From positions 22,668 to 86,667 of the forward strand of contig NW_002476031.1 in NCBI RefSeq assembly GCF_000189635.1: a stretch of 64,000 bases of DNA, written 5' to 3'. This DNA is from Tetrahymena thermophila SB210. Taxonomy: Eukaryota > Ciliophora > Oligohymenophorea > Hymenostomatida > Tetrahymenidae. Numbering within the stretch: position 1 is the first letter of the stretch; every line of letters begins with the position of its first letter. Below the pieces are notes generated by a model. It was not told the DNA's origin. It was given only the letters and a program-made list of their open reading frames with translations, and searched no databases. The translations under genes and the position numbers were made by a program. Positions 41,439 through 55,106 of this stretch are shown here, in pieces.

Positions 41439-44400
41439 TCAGAAATATTTAAAATTATGAACTCCAGATAAATTACTTCTTTTTTTTCTTGACCAATATT
41501 TAGTTTTTACAATATTATTAAACACTTTTGAATGCTTGATTTCAATATCATAATAATTTTCTATATTATTTTTCTAACACAAAATTCCTCCACCTTAAGC
41601 AAACATTAAATCTAAACTATCATAAAATTCTTCTATTTTTTTTTCTTCCTTTTTCTTAATGAACATTTATTTTATAGCAGTAAACAATTTTACTAATAAA
41701 GCTAAAACCATGTAAGCAGGTTACTCTACTAAAATTATTTGAATTGTTATTATAAAAATGTAGCTAATAATATCAATTTATCTAACATAATCATTCAAGT
41801 TTTAAGATGTGCAGTAGATGTTTAATAGTAAATATAAAACGTAAAGGAAAAACCATGAAAAGTACTAAACTATAAAGTAAGCATTAGTTAACTTAGATTA
41901 AAATGGCATATAATACACCACTATTGATAGCTGGCTTAAAGATACTAATATTGATATTATACATATAGTCAGCCATTCTTAACTTAGCTAGATAAAATAT
42001 GTAGGAATGATAAATGACTCAAATAACAAAATTATTAGAATGAAATTCCTAGTTATTGTAAGCTCTTCCTTTGTTTCATTCTATAATTTCTATTTCACAA
42101 TTTAAAAAAATTATTATTCTTGCAATGAAGCTCTATTTAGAAAAATGTAAAATCCGTAAAATATTCCTAAAGATATTCCAAGCATAATGATGACTAAAGG
42201 AATTTCAAATAGTAAATTTCCATAATTTAATTTACTTACATATTGTTTCATTTAGGAATTTATACCAATTATAAATACTGTCATAGTTAGCTAAAGGTAC
42301 TCAATAATAAATGAGCAGAATACTATTTAATAAACTTTAATTGAATTTGTTTTTACACTTTAATTTTATATCTTAGCAATAAGGATATAAAAGAGAACAA
42401 AAAAAAATAGGCATATTAAGAATATAGTCAAGGCTTATCCACAAGTAAATAATATCTAATAAGCTAATCCAACAGATTCAAATTTTGCATCATGATATAA
42501 GATATTTCTGGAATCTATAAATTCCAAAAAAAAATTCAACTGCTTAAATGACTGAGAAGGTAATTCCCCTTATATTTAATTTATTTTTAAGATAAATAAA
42601 AAAATGTTTTTAATAATTTTTACCTTTTAAAGCATTTATTTACTAAAATATATGAACAGGGAAGTTTGTTTTAACTAAAATAAGATAGCTGAGCTTCTAA
42701 GAAGTTAATCCACTCTGTGAAATTCCGAAGCTTGAGCTTGAAAGCACATTTTAAGTAGCACTTAAGCCAATAGAACTAAAAGAAGATATTTCTGATACTT
42801 TTTGAGTCAATTCTGTTACTTAATCAATTTTTTCATTTGTAAAAATTGTTGATTTGAATAATTAATATTGTGGTAAACAAATATAATCTTTAAGAGTAAA
42901 TCCATTAAAGCAAGATAAACATCGTTAACTATCATCAACAGAACATGTCAAGCAATTAGAATCGCATGGGATACAGATTCCACTATATCAAAAATTTTAT
43001 TAAAAAATAATTAAATAAAAATATATATATATAAATTGAATATTATAAAACCAAAATGTGAAAAGGTATAAACAGAAAGACTCAAATTTGCTTTAGAAAA
43101 AATTTACTCAATTAAGTTACTATTGATTGGGCAGATGCACTTTGTATTAGTAGGATCTAATATATAAGAAGAAGGACATCGAGAAGAACAAGTCTAATTA
43201 CTAGTTAAATAGTATCCTGATATACAAGTAGTGCAAATTGTTTATGAAGAGCACTTATCACAATATTTAGGACAGTTCAAACATTTATCATTAACATCTA
43301 TAAACCCTGATTATATACAAGGACATTGTGTACTAATTTTTTTAATATTTTAAATTAATTAAATTTGTGCGATTAATTTTTAATTCCATAATTAAAATAA
43401 AAATTTACTTCTTTAAAGTGCTATTAGGACGACAAAGGCATTTAGTATTAGTTGAATCTTTGACAAATGTGTTAGGACACTAAAAAATACAAGTATTATC
43501 TATGTGTAAGTAAAATCCAGAGGAACACACTTAGCAAACCTTTTAAGATGAGCATTAATCACAGTTTTAAGGACATTTTTAGCAAACACCTGAAACATCT
43601 TAGTAACTTACATTGCAAGGACAGCTATTACTGATTTAATAATTTATTAATTTGCATTTGAAATCTAAATAATAATATAATTTTTTACTTTTAAAGAGAG
43701 CTATTTGTACGGCAAACACATTTTTATTGAGTAAAGTCTATGACAAAAGTAGGTAAACATTAAGTAATGCAAGTTGCATCAAAATTTAGCAAATAGCCTG
43801 GCTAACAAGTAAGACAAACTGCTTAAGAAGAGCATATATAGCAATTTGAAGAGCATGACTCACATTATCCATTTATTTCCACAAAACCAACATTACAAAT
43901 GCACTTATTACTTAAGATGAAGAAATAAATTTTTGTAAAATTATAAAATTTTGGATTACTTTTACAAAGTACTATTAGCACGACATGTGCATTTTTGATT
44001 AGAGGAATCTACTAAGAATGTTTATGGGCATAGAGAAACGCAAGTAGAATCATTAAATAAGAAATAATTTGAGGAACAAATAGTACAAACTGATTATGAG
44101 GTACATTAATCACAATTTTATGAGCAGGATTAGCACACCCCATTAAAATCAAAAAATCCCGTGCTACATTAGCATTTATCACTTAATATAAATAATAGAA
44201 ATAATAAATTTTGTATTTTATAAATGTAATAAAAATGTTCCCATCTTTAATCTGAGTTTACGTTATCATAAAGAACTAATTTAAATAGAATGTATTACTT
44301 TGTTAAAGTGCTATTTTATCGGCATACACATTATTTATTCACTGAATCTCCTATGAAAGTATCTGGGCATTAAGATACACAATTTTTATCAATATTTAAG

Positions 44401-47400
44401 TAATATGGTGATTAGCAAATAAGACAATTTGATTGAGAAGGGCATATTTCGCAATTTGGAGGACATTACAAGCATTCTCCATTTAATTCCACAAAACTAC
44501 TGTTACAAATGCACTTGTTGCTTAAATAGGAAGAAATAAATTCTAGTAAAATTAAAAAATATAATATTACTTCTATAAAAAACTATTAGGTCGACAAACA
44601 CATTTTCTATTAGAGGAATCTTCTAAAAATGTTTGTGTGCATGAAGAAACACAGGTTGAATCAATAAATAAGAAATGATTTGAGGAACAAAGAGTACAAA
44701 CTGCTTATGAGGTACATTAATCACAATTTGATGTGCATGGTTAGCATACCCCTTTAAAATCAAAAAACCCTGTATTGCATGTACATTTATCACTAAATAT
44801 ATATAATAGGAATGTTAAAGTATTTTATAAATAGTAATAAAAATTTTCCAATCTTTAATATGAGTTTACTTTATCATAAACAAATAATTTAAATTGGATG
44901 TTTTACATTGTTAAAGTGCTGTTTTATCGGCATATGCATTATCTATTAACTGAATCTCCTATGAAAGTATCTGGGCATTAAGATACACACATTTTATCAA
45001 CATTTAAGTAATATGATGATGAACAAGTAAGACAATTTGTTAGAGAAGGGCATATTTCACAATTTTGAGGACATTACAAGCATTCTCCATTTAATTCCAC
45101 AAAACCACTGTTACAAATACACTTGTTGCTTAAATAGAAGATTTAAGTTATAATAAAATTAAAAAATATTAAATTACTCTTGCAAAAAGCTATTAGGTCT
45201 ACAAACACATTTTTTTTAAGAGAAATTTTCTAAAAATGTTTGTGGGCATAAAGAAACACAGGTCGAATCAATAAATAAGAAATAATTTAATGAACAAAGA
45301 ATACAAACTGATTATGAGGTGCATAAATCACAATTTGATGTGCAGGGTTAGCATACCCCATTAAAATCAAAAAATCCTTTATTGCACGTGCATTTATCAC
45401 TAAATAAATATAAAAGGAATATTAAGTTTTTGTATTTTAGAAATGAAAATAAACATTTTAATATGAGTTTACTAAAGCTTAAAAAAAACCTCAATTTAAT
45501 AGAATTTTTACTTTGCTAAAGTGCTGTTTTATCGGCATACGCATTATCTATTAACGGAATCTCCTATGAAAGTATCTCGGCATTAAGAAACACAATTTTT
45601 ATCAATATTTAAGTAATATGGTGATGAACAAATAAGACAACTTGTTTGAGAAGGGCATATTTCGCAATTTGTAGGACATTACAAGCACTCTCCATTCTAT
45701 TCTACAAAACCACTGTTACAAATGCACTTGTTGCTTAAATAGAAGAAATAAATACTAGCAAAATTAAAAAATATTAGATTACTTCTACAAAAAACTATTA
45801 GGTTGACAAACACATTTTCTATTAGAGGAATCTTCTAAAAATGTTTGCGGGCATGAAGAAACACAGGTTGAATCAATAAATAAGAAATGATTTGAGGAAC
45901 AAAGAGTACAAACATCTTATGAGGTACATTAATCACAATTTGATGTGCATGGTTAGCATAACCCTTTAAAATCAAAAAACCCTGTATTGCATGTACATTT
46001 ATCACTAAATATATATAATAGGAATATTTAGTTTTGTATTTTATAAATGATAATAAACATTTTAATATGAGTTTAATAAAGCTTAAAAAAAACCTCAATT
46101 TTAAATTTTAATAGAATTTTTTACTTTGTTAAAGTGCTATTTTATCGACATAGGCATTATCTATTAACAGAATCTCCTATAAAAGTATCTGGGCATTAAG
46201 ATACACAACTTTTATCAACATTTAAGTAATATGATGATGAACAAGTAAGACAATTTGTTAGAGAAGCGCATATTTCACAATTTTGAGGACATTACAAGCA
46301 TTCTCCATTTAATTCCAAAAAACCACTGTTACAAATGCACTTATTGCTTAAATAGAAGATTTAATTAATTGTAAAATTAAAAAATAAGAAGTTACTCCTA
46401 TAAAAAACTATTAGGTCTACAAATACATTTTGTATTAGAAGAATCTACTAAAAATGTTTTTGGACATGAGGAAACACAGGTTGAATCAATAAATAAGTAA
46501 TAATTTGATGAACAAAGTGTACAAGCTGATTATGAGGTACATTAATCACAATTTTATGAGCAAGAATCGCAATTACCATTAATATCAAAAAATCCTGTTT
46601 TGCATGAGCATTAATCACTAAGTAATAATAATTAAATATTTTATTTAAAAACGTATTAATGATTATAAATTTATATTCATGAATGTAAGTATTCATTCTT
46701 AAGGAGTATTTATAATTAAAAAAATAAAATTACTATTCTAAAATGCTGTTAGGACGACATATACATTTCTATTGTTAAGAATATGTAAAGGTAGGTGGAC
46801 AAGTACTATTACATGTTTAGTCAATTTATAAATAATATCCTAGTGTACAAGCAGTGCAATCACTCTTTGAGAAGCATTCATCACAGTTAGAAATACAAGG
46901 TTAACATATCCCATCTTGGTCAAAGTGTTAAATGTTACATAGACAAACATTACTTTTTAGATAAAAATAAAATTTATTAAGAAACTGATTCTAAAAAGTA
47001 AAGAAAAAAAACTAAATTGAAAATATATTGATTACTTTTATAAAGTACTGTTTTCACGGCATACACATTTTTAATTTTAAGTATCATCTTTGAAAGTTGA
47101 TGGGCAATCTTAGACACAAGTTCCATCTACATGTAAATAATAATTTGTTTTGCATGATGTACAGATTGTCTATGATATGCATTCATTACAATTTTATTAG
47201 CAAGCTTAACAAGCACCCATAGATTAGTAAAATCCTAAATTGCACTAAGTACAAACATTTTATGATGAGCAAGATGTGCAATTTGATTCACATTACTTAC
47301 AGATATTATTTTCATCAAAATAACCTGGATTGCAAGCACATTTATTACTTTTTGATAAAAAAATTAATTTTTGAGCAAAATATATTTTATTAAAAATTTA

Positions 47401-50400
47401 TTTTTAATATATTACTCAGATAAGGTGCTATTAGGACGGCAAATACATAATTTATTTAAATTATCTACTGCAAATGTAGATGGGCATTTAGACACACAAG
47501 ATCCATCTAAATGTAAGTAATATTTCTTTTCACATTTAGAACAAGATGTTTATGAAGCACATACACTACAATTATTTGTGCACAATTTGCAATCGAATTC
47601 TACTTCAAAAAAACCAGGATTACAACGACATGTATTTCTAGATATAATTAATAGTTTTTTTTAAATTAATTGAATGATATAATTGTAAATTCTCATGTAT
47701 TACCACCTAGTACTTATTATTAATACTAATAAAAAATTATTTCTTTAAAGGGATAGGTATGTAAATAGGTGTTAATATATGAAGAATTAATGGAATTAAT
47801 TAAAAATTATAATAAATATTTTAATAATAAAAAATGTTAAAGTTAATTCATTATAAATATTTACTGACTTCATTTATATTTTATTTTTATATCAAACAAA
47901 CTCCAAAATCTAAACAAGAAAATAATTTTTATTTCTGTTAAAAATAAATAACTTTTATTAGTTAGTTTTATTATATTTTTAATTCATAATTTAAAATACT
48001 TCTTTTTTGAAATCTTTAAATTTTTAAATGTATGTAATTAAATTATATCAATTAATTAGTTCTGAATTTAAAAGTTTAATAAATTTATTATTACTCAAAA
48101 ATAGTACTATTTGGAGGACAATCGCATGATTTTTTAATTTTATTTGCTACAAATGTTGGTGGGCATTCAGACAAACAACTTTTGTTTAACAAATAATATC
48201 CTTAAGAACATTTGGAACATTCTATTAATGATGCGCATATACTACAATTAGGTAATATACATTCTTAGCAAACTCCTCCTTGATCAACATATCCATCTTT
48301 ACAAGGGCAATTTTTATCAATTCTAAATATTATAAAATATATTTCATGTTAAATTTAAGAATTGTCAATCGAAAAATAAATAAAATTATTGATAAATTTA
48401 TTTGATCCAATTTAATTTTTCAACGAAATCTATTATATTTAGTTATTATTGAAATTAAAAAATTTTTTTTATTTACTTTGAATATTCACTATTTTGACGA
48501 CAATCGCATGAATAATTTTTATCATTTTTCACAAATGTAGCAGGACATTTAAAATCGCAAGATCCATCTTTATGTAAATATGTGCCCTAGCAAATAGTAC
48601 ATGTTACACCTGGAGGTAGCTATAAACAATTATTTGGGCATGGATAAGACTGTCCATTGTGATCTACAAACTTTCCTGAATTACAAACAACAGGTTTTCT
48701 CCCCGATTAATCACATGCATATGCTTTATTAAGACAAGCACAACTTCTGTCTGCAAAACAATTATTTATGCAAGTAAAAAGATTGCTTAAATAGAAATTA
48801 TTTTTGCATTTGGTACATTTAGTTGGAGAAGAGCAAGAATCACAATATTAGGGACATTTAGAAATCAACCTAACTTTACTATGAAAATAATTTCTTTAAT
48901 AATCATTTAGCTAAAGGGTTTAAGATTAAGCAAAAATTTTGTTTGACAATAAGTTGACTTATTCATCTCGAAAATTAAATAAACAATTTCCATATTTATC
49001 CAGATAATATCCAACTCTACAGAAGATACAAATAGTTTAATTCAAGCATTATAAACAGTTTGAAGGACATTTTTCACAAATTCCATCTATATCAACATAC
49101 TACTCATCACAGATACACTTTTCACTATTTATTTTATTTTTAAAAAAAATTTAATATATTTATTTTTATATTAAAAACTTTCTGTTACTTTGACTTTAGC
49201 AAAGTGCTGTTTGGTTAGCAGACGCATTTATTTTAAGATATATCTAAAACATATGTAATTGGACAAACCAGACCAAGCAATCTATTTGAAATCAAATAAA
49301 GTGGATGTTTTATTATCAGACAAATATTGAAAGTTAATTGTATCGAATTATTTATCTCACATAGCCTTTAATCCTAACATAAATTAATTCAAATTAATTT
49401 ATTTTAAATATAAATTAATTCAGATTTGTAATAATTTGAATCAACTATAAGAAAATATTTTTTTATTTATTAATTATGAACTTATATTTACATAAAATAA
49501 TTATTGCCCATTTTATTTGAAATAAAACTAAAAAAATCAAATTAAAATTACAAATTCTTAAGTTAAATATTTAAGCTTTTGTGAATTGAATTGATAAGGA
49601 ATTGAAATCTGTTCTGACATTTATGTAAAAATAACCTAATTTCTTGAGTAATCATATGATAATTAATATTAAATTAGATCAATTTAAATAATATCCTTTT
49701 TTAATTAGAAATTATAAAAAATAAATATAAATATTTTCATTTATTTTAATTAAAAATTAATAAAATTTACATCTATTTATACAATAGTATTTTTATTTCC
49801 TTTAGAAATAGAAATATTTGTTATTTATACTTCAGAAAGATCTTTTACATTTAAAAATTTAAAAGTTGTTTCTTTATAGTCAAATATGAACATCAAATTT
49901 ATCTGTTTTTATAAGTAAAAATTATCAAAATTAAAAAATTTTATTTAAAAATTAAGTTTTATAATTAAAAATTACTTATGGAAATTCTATTATATCAGAA
50001 ATAAACAACATATCAATTTTTTGTTGATTTATCTTAACTTAAATAGTCTCTTGATTTTTAGCTAGCTTAAACAAAATATTATCTGCAATATATAAATTCC
50101 ACTGACACTAATTATAATAGAAATATATTTTTACTTTAATTAAAATTAAATTTTTATTAAAAAAATTATGTAAGAAATAAATAATAAAATGAACCTATTT
50201 TATTTCAAGTGTAAACCAAATTGAAAAAATTTTTAATTAAGAATTAATTATCGCTTTTAAGGAAAACTATAACTAAAAAAGGTAGATTTTTTATTTATCA
50301 AAAGATCTTTAAAAGTATTTTGATCGTTAAAGTTATTAATTTACAAAAATGAAAGAAATAACTTTTAACTTTTAAAATAATAAATTTATCAATAAAAATT

Positions 50401-51391
50401 TAATCTTAAGCGCATTTTATACTTCTTAAGGAAGGATAATTATTTGTTAACTTAAAATACTTGAGAAAAATTTAAAATAAAACAAAAGCTTACACTAATT
50501 AAATAGACTTAAGTTTGAAATAATGGTAATACTAAAGAGTGTAATTAAGAATAGTCATAATCATTATGAAATAATTTATCATCCAATTAAATAAAATTGG
50601 AACCGTAGCTAATTTTTTGTCCATAAAAGATATTTGGAGCATTGAATAGTTCTTAAAAGCTCTAACTCTTTAACACAAATATATTTTCTAGATCTATACA
50701 AGCATAAAAGTAAGCATTTGACTGTTTAAAAATAAAATTTAATAAATGTCTTCTTTATTAAAAATTAGTAAAATTAAAAGAGAGAGATAAAGTTTGCAAA
50801 TATATTTTAAATAGATAGATATTTTTTAAAAATTTACAATCTTCTTGACGATACTTTTTTAGCAAATAGATACTTCCTAATAAATATTAGAGATAAAAGT
50901 ATTTATAATTAAATATTAATTGGTGTCGTATTTGATTTATTCTAAATCAATCATTTAATATTGATTATGCTTATTAATTAAGTAAAGAAATGCCTAATAT
51001 ATTTATTTATAAAAAGATATTGGAAGAGTTATGTAAGCATAAACTAATCATTTTTTTTAATAATTTAAATTTACATCTTCAACGAAGTGATCTAGATACT
51101 ATTCTAAGTTAATATTTCCATTTATTTGAAACTTATTTGTAATAAAGCCTTAAGAGTTAAGTTTACAGTAATTAAATAAGTTATTATTCACTTCTTCGTA
51201 GATAATTGAGTTAGTTTCCTATATTAATTTATGGAAGAGATAAATAATATTCAAAATAATTATTTTAACTATTTATATTTTACTTTTATATATAATATTT
51301 TATTCTTTATTTATGTTGGAAGAACATTAATGCTTGAAATAGCACTAATTAATGTTGTAGTCAATGCTAGAATCTTTATGATAATATTCAT
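41439..51391 (-). CDS. Gene D: divergent paralogue, Cys-rich modules with ~7TM C-terminus
   Basis: Fourth member, clearly homologous but more diverged. The ATG at 51391 opens the signal peptide MNIIIKILALTTTLISA; NVLPTQIKNKILYIK then matches the end of exon 1 in A-C. Exon 2 (about 51.07-51.22 kb) starts ETNSIIYEEVNN, as in its paralogues. Further N-terminal exons lie at 49.2-50.95 kb, and the penultimate N-terminal block again ends in FISDIIEFPQ. About 19 cysteine-rich exons occupy 43.1-49.38 kb. The Ser-rich linker exon is at about 42.63-42.99 kb and the membrane exon at 41439 to about 42565. The tail reads KYWSRKKRSN and ends with KYF-TGA. Four two-module repeats of about 608 bp make up the middle of the array. 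Function unknown; same topology as A-C inferred. Confidence 0.82.
43100..49375 (-). repeat. Cys-rich module exons of gene D (about 19)
   Basis: Lower exon ends near 43.11, 43.41, 43.69, 43.96, 44.30, 44.58, 44.90, 45.18, 45.50, 45.79, 46.12, 46.40, 46.74, 47.04 (long), 47.42, 48.10, 48.48 (long), 48.97 and 49.20 kb. Modules end in C-x-C-R-Q/P-N-S/T. Introns in the 44-46 kb part are very short (about 60-120 bp), more compact than in A-C. Confidence 0.78.
44290..46400 (-). repeat. Higher-order two-exon repeat in gene D, period ~608 bp
   Basis: The module whose + strand reads CTATTTTATCGGCAT (CTGTTTTATCGG in two copies) occurs at 44311, 44919, 45524 and 46137, spacings 608, 605 and 613. Each is followed by a second, different module type (at 44.58, 45.18, 45.79 and 46.40 kb). 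The unit is therefore an alternating pair present about four times. Confidence 0.85.
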
Positions 51392-52510
51392 TATATTTAT
51401 CTTAAACAAGGGAGTTCTTGAAAACAATTTTTCAGAAAACAAAAGTCTTATTTTTCTTTTTTTATTGAAATTTAGCACTATTTGATGAATAAAATGAAAA
51501 ATTTAATTACTTATATTTTAATAGATACTAGAATTGTGAAGTAAGTATTAAAATACTGCATAGAATAAAAATAATCAAATAGTTTTAGATATTTTATAAA
51601 TACGTATATCTTAAATTATTTTACTATAACTAATTATTGATAAACTCTTTCAATATTTATATTTGATTAGACTGTGTAAAGGTCAAATACTATTAATTTA
51701 AATATTTATTTCTAGTTAAAAATCCAGTTTTATTTATTTTTTTATATTTTATTTACTATTTTAATAAATTTTTGTATAATTTTTAATAAACCTTATTTGA
51801 AAAATTAATAAAAGCAGAATAATTTTTATTTGATTATGCAACTGAAATTAGAAAATTTTAAATATACTAAATGAACAAATTGAGTATTTTTAGAAAATAA
51901 TTACTTTTTTCAATAATACCAACTTTTTCTAGCAATTAATTAATAAAAGTATGTTTTAAAATTTTTATAAAAGTTAAATAAATTTAAAACAAATTTTATT
52001 GAAGAAATCTTTTTCAAGTTGATCTTAATAAATCAGAAATTAAGTAATTTATTGAGGGCTAATTAAAGCGTAATTTAAATTAGTGAATTGTAATGAATAA
52101 TATAAATGCTATTAAATTAAATCTTTTGATCTTAAAATTTATTTTTTTATTTTTATTTTACTAACTCAATATTAAAATTTTAAAACAAAGACTAAAATAA
52201 ATAAAAATTTATAGTAAAATATTTACTTAAATTAGGAATAATTCTTGTGTTTACTTTATTTAATATAGTCATTTTTAAAATTGATTGATAAATAAGAATT
52301 TAATCACTCATTTCCACAATAACAAAAAACTATTTTTCAAATTTAAGATAAATTTTTAATTTTGAGTTAAACTCATTTAAGCTAAACAAAAGAGAAAATA
52401 AATAACTAAAAATAATTATTTTTGTTGAAAAGAATAGATAAATTAATACAAATAATATCAAATCCAGCAAGTTTTATTATTTTAATTTATTTTATGAATT
52501 TCAACAATTT
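51392..52510. other. Intergenic, gene D upstream / TTLL gene downstream
   Basis: About 1.1 kb of AT-rich DNA between two genes on the same strand. No open frame, RNA gene or repeat was recognised. It should contain the gene D promoter. Confidence 0.55.
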
Positions 52511-54346
52511 TCATAATTCAAATACATCTGTAATATATAAAAAATCTATTGCATCATTAACTAAAGGAATATATTAAGGATTTTTGTCCTCAAATGGATG
52601 ATTCGCAATAAAATTTTTTCTATCTTAAATTGTTTTATTTAAATCTTTAGGATGAATTGTATTTGCATTTAATTAATAAGCATACTCAACCACATCTTCA
52701 AGAAGCTGATTCAAATCACTAGGGTTCGCTTATGTATACTCTCCACTTAGGGGATTTCCTTCAACTTCTATTAAAAAAGGCTTCATTTTATTATTTAATA
52801 AGAAGTCAAATCTTAAAATGGAAAATTTAGATATATTCCCTAATAAATTAGTATCTGAATCTTGTTATGAAGCTTAATGCATGTATGCTTAAAATGTGTA
52901 TGTTATAATTGCTAAGCATTTTTGTATTATGCTCTCAAACTGTAACTGTGTAAATTGATTATTTTTTTTTATTATCTCGAAGAATTCATCAAAGGTGTAA
53001 AAATAATTTTCAACTTCCATAGACTTCATTTCGCCACTTTTTAATACTTCATAATACCTACTATTAAATATACTATTGCTACTTTATGATAATTAACTCG
53101 CTAAATCAAATTAATATCCATTAACTCGAACGTAACCCTTTTTAGCATAAACCAGTTATGGGTTTGTAGATAGCACAGAGACATAAAAAGAAATATCTAT
53201 ATTCCTTTTTTCATCAATCATTAGCTAATTTTCTAAAAATTCTTCTAAGATATACTCCTTATAGACTAATTTTTAATTTTTTTAAATCATAGACATAAAT
53301 TATTTTCTAAATTCTTCGAAATTTCGTACAAATTTCAAGCCAGAACCATAATTGCTTTTAGCTGGTTTAAGGACATATTTTACATTTTACTTTAAATTTC
53401 CATCAATAATTTTTTAGGAATCATCAGACTTCTAAATGTGGCTATTTTTGGTGTCTATATAATAGCTTTTTAATAAAAAGTTATTTGAACTAAAAGCCAT
53501 AATACACTTTTTATCAGAAACCTCAAGTTTATTTTCTTCATCTTAATCAATACATGACTAAGAAAGCAACTAATCAAAGTCATCAAGTATTTTCTTTAAG
53601 CAGTCTTTTCTTGTAAGAAGCTAAGAAAATGCTATTGGGTGACTAATTTGATAGAGTTAGTTAAAATGCATTTTTTATTATTACTCTTGGGAGTATTTCA
53701 CAAAATTGCAATGCTCTTCTGTTTCAATAATATGATCTTCTATATCCCACTTAAGATAAATATTATAGCTTTCACCTTTAGAATTATTAGTAAAAACATC
53801 CTAATCAAATTTATAAACAAGTTCAAGTTATTTATTGATAAAAAACTCCTCTATTAACTAAGAAACTCCAATAGCTGACTCTCCAATCAATATCTTAGGT
53901 TTATAAGAGCCAAAATAATTATGCATGCTTTTAAAACCATTATTAATAAAGAATCCATCTTTAACATTTTTCGAATATAAACATTCAAAATATTATGTAA
54001 TTTCATTACCAAATGAGCTAGTAAAAAATTTATTTATACAGAATTCAACACAATTAGCATGTTTATTTAGCATTTAATCTTAGTTTTTTACTAATTTTTT
54101 TTTACTTTCATAGCAATAAACATACCTACAATAAGATACTTGAGCTTTACAACTTTCAAAATCATCACATGTAGATGATATTTAGCAACTATTAAATTTT
54201 TCAAAATCTATACTTTAGCTTTAATGCTCCTCACTGGTCTCTATTTTAACAATACTAGTAGACTAGCAATTTACAAGTCTTTAGAAAAGCACTAAAATTA
54301 GCAATACAATTATTCTCAATATTTGTGGATAATTAATTGATTCCAT
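52511..54346 (-). CDS. Tubulin-tyrosine-ligase-like (TTLL) protein with signal sequence
   Basis: Single exon of 612 codons (611 aa), Gln from TAA/TAG, ending TGA. The second half has the ATP-grasp pattern of TTL/TTLL enzymes. Around residues 319-336 is VKYVLKPAKSNYGSGLKF, the ATP-binding K-P-x2-x2-G-x-G segment. Residues about 510-532 contain LRFDFLLNNKMKPFLIEVEG then NPL, the usual FD-x-L-x2-KPWLLEVN-x-P block with Glu and Asn for metal binding. TTLLs add Tyr, Glu or Gly to tubulin or other proteins using ATP. Unusually, the N-terminus (MESINYPQILRIIVLLILVL) is strongly hydrophobic and ends near QRLVNC, like a signal peptide or anchor, and Cys residues are frequent in the next 120 residues. 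It may act in the secretory pathway, or the helix may be an anchor. Substrate not predictable. Confidence 0.83.
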
Positions 54347-55106
54347 TTCAAAAAATAATTAAATATATCTATCGCTTGTGATTAATATCTACAAAAATTT
54401 AATATAAATATCTTATATGCAATCTTTAATTTAATAAAATAGCAGGTTTTACGTTTTAGATAATTAATAAATACAACATTAAAGTTCTCATAAAATGAAA
54501 AAAAATACAACAAATGATAAAATAGCAAATAAAATAATTTCTATTGATAATTTGATCTTATTAGGACTTTATTAACTTGTTTCATTCAATTTCCTTCAAA
54601 GTAATTCAAATTTTTTTGGATATCATTTTTAAGTAAATATCCTTAAGCTGAGTTGATTATGTTAAAGATTTAAATAAAAATTGATTTGTCTAATTTATTT
54701 CAATGAAAAATAGCATATATTAAAAAAAGATATTATATTTGGCTAAATATCAAAAAATAGTAATTTGATGAAAATGAATAAAATATTTATTTACTGAAAC
54801 AAAGAGCAGACCTAATTGATAATTATCATAAATGTTAAAAAAGTTAATATTTGTTATAACATTGAATTAGTTAGATGATTATATTTAAAGAGATAAATTG
54901 ATGAGGAATCTTTAATAAAAGAAATTAGAGTGTGTAGAAAGATTCGAGATTTATTCTTTGAATGGTAATTATCTGTATGCTTGTTCAATATTAGATAAAT
55001 TATTGAATATTCTTGCAAAGAAAACTAATAAACCATCTCAGAGTGAAAAATATTAATAATTCAAAAAATTAATAATTAAATTACAAAGATATTCAAACAA
55101 AAATAA
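54347..55106. other. Divergent promoter region
   Basis: 760 bp between the start of the TTLL gene (-) and the start of the DsbA-like gene (+), so both promoters lie here. AT-rich with no clear motif that I can assign; no RNA gene seen. Confidence 0.5.

Noticed and set aside
15399..46696. Many similar 65-87-aa minus-strand ORFs with a shared Leu/Ile/Val/His-rich pattern
   Set aside because: They are the wrong frame of the cysteine-rich module exons. They look alike because the exons are paralogous, not because they encode a peptide family.
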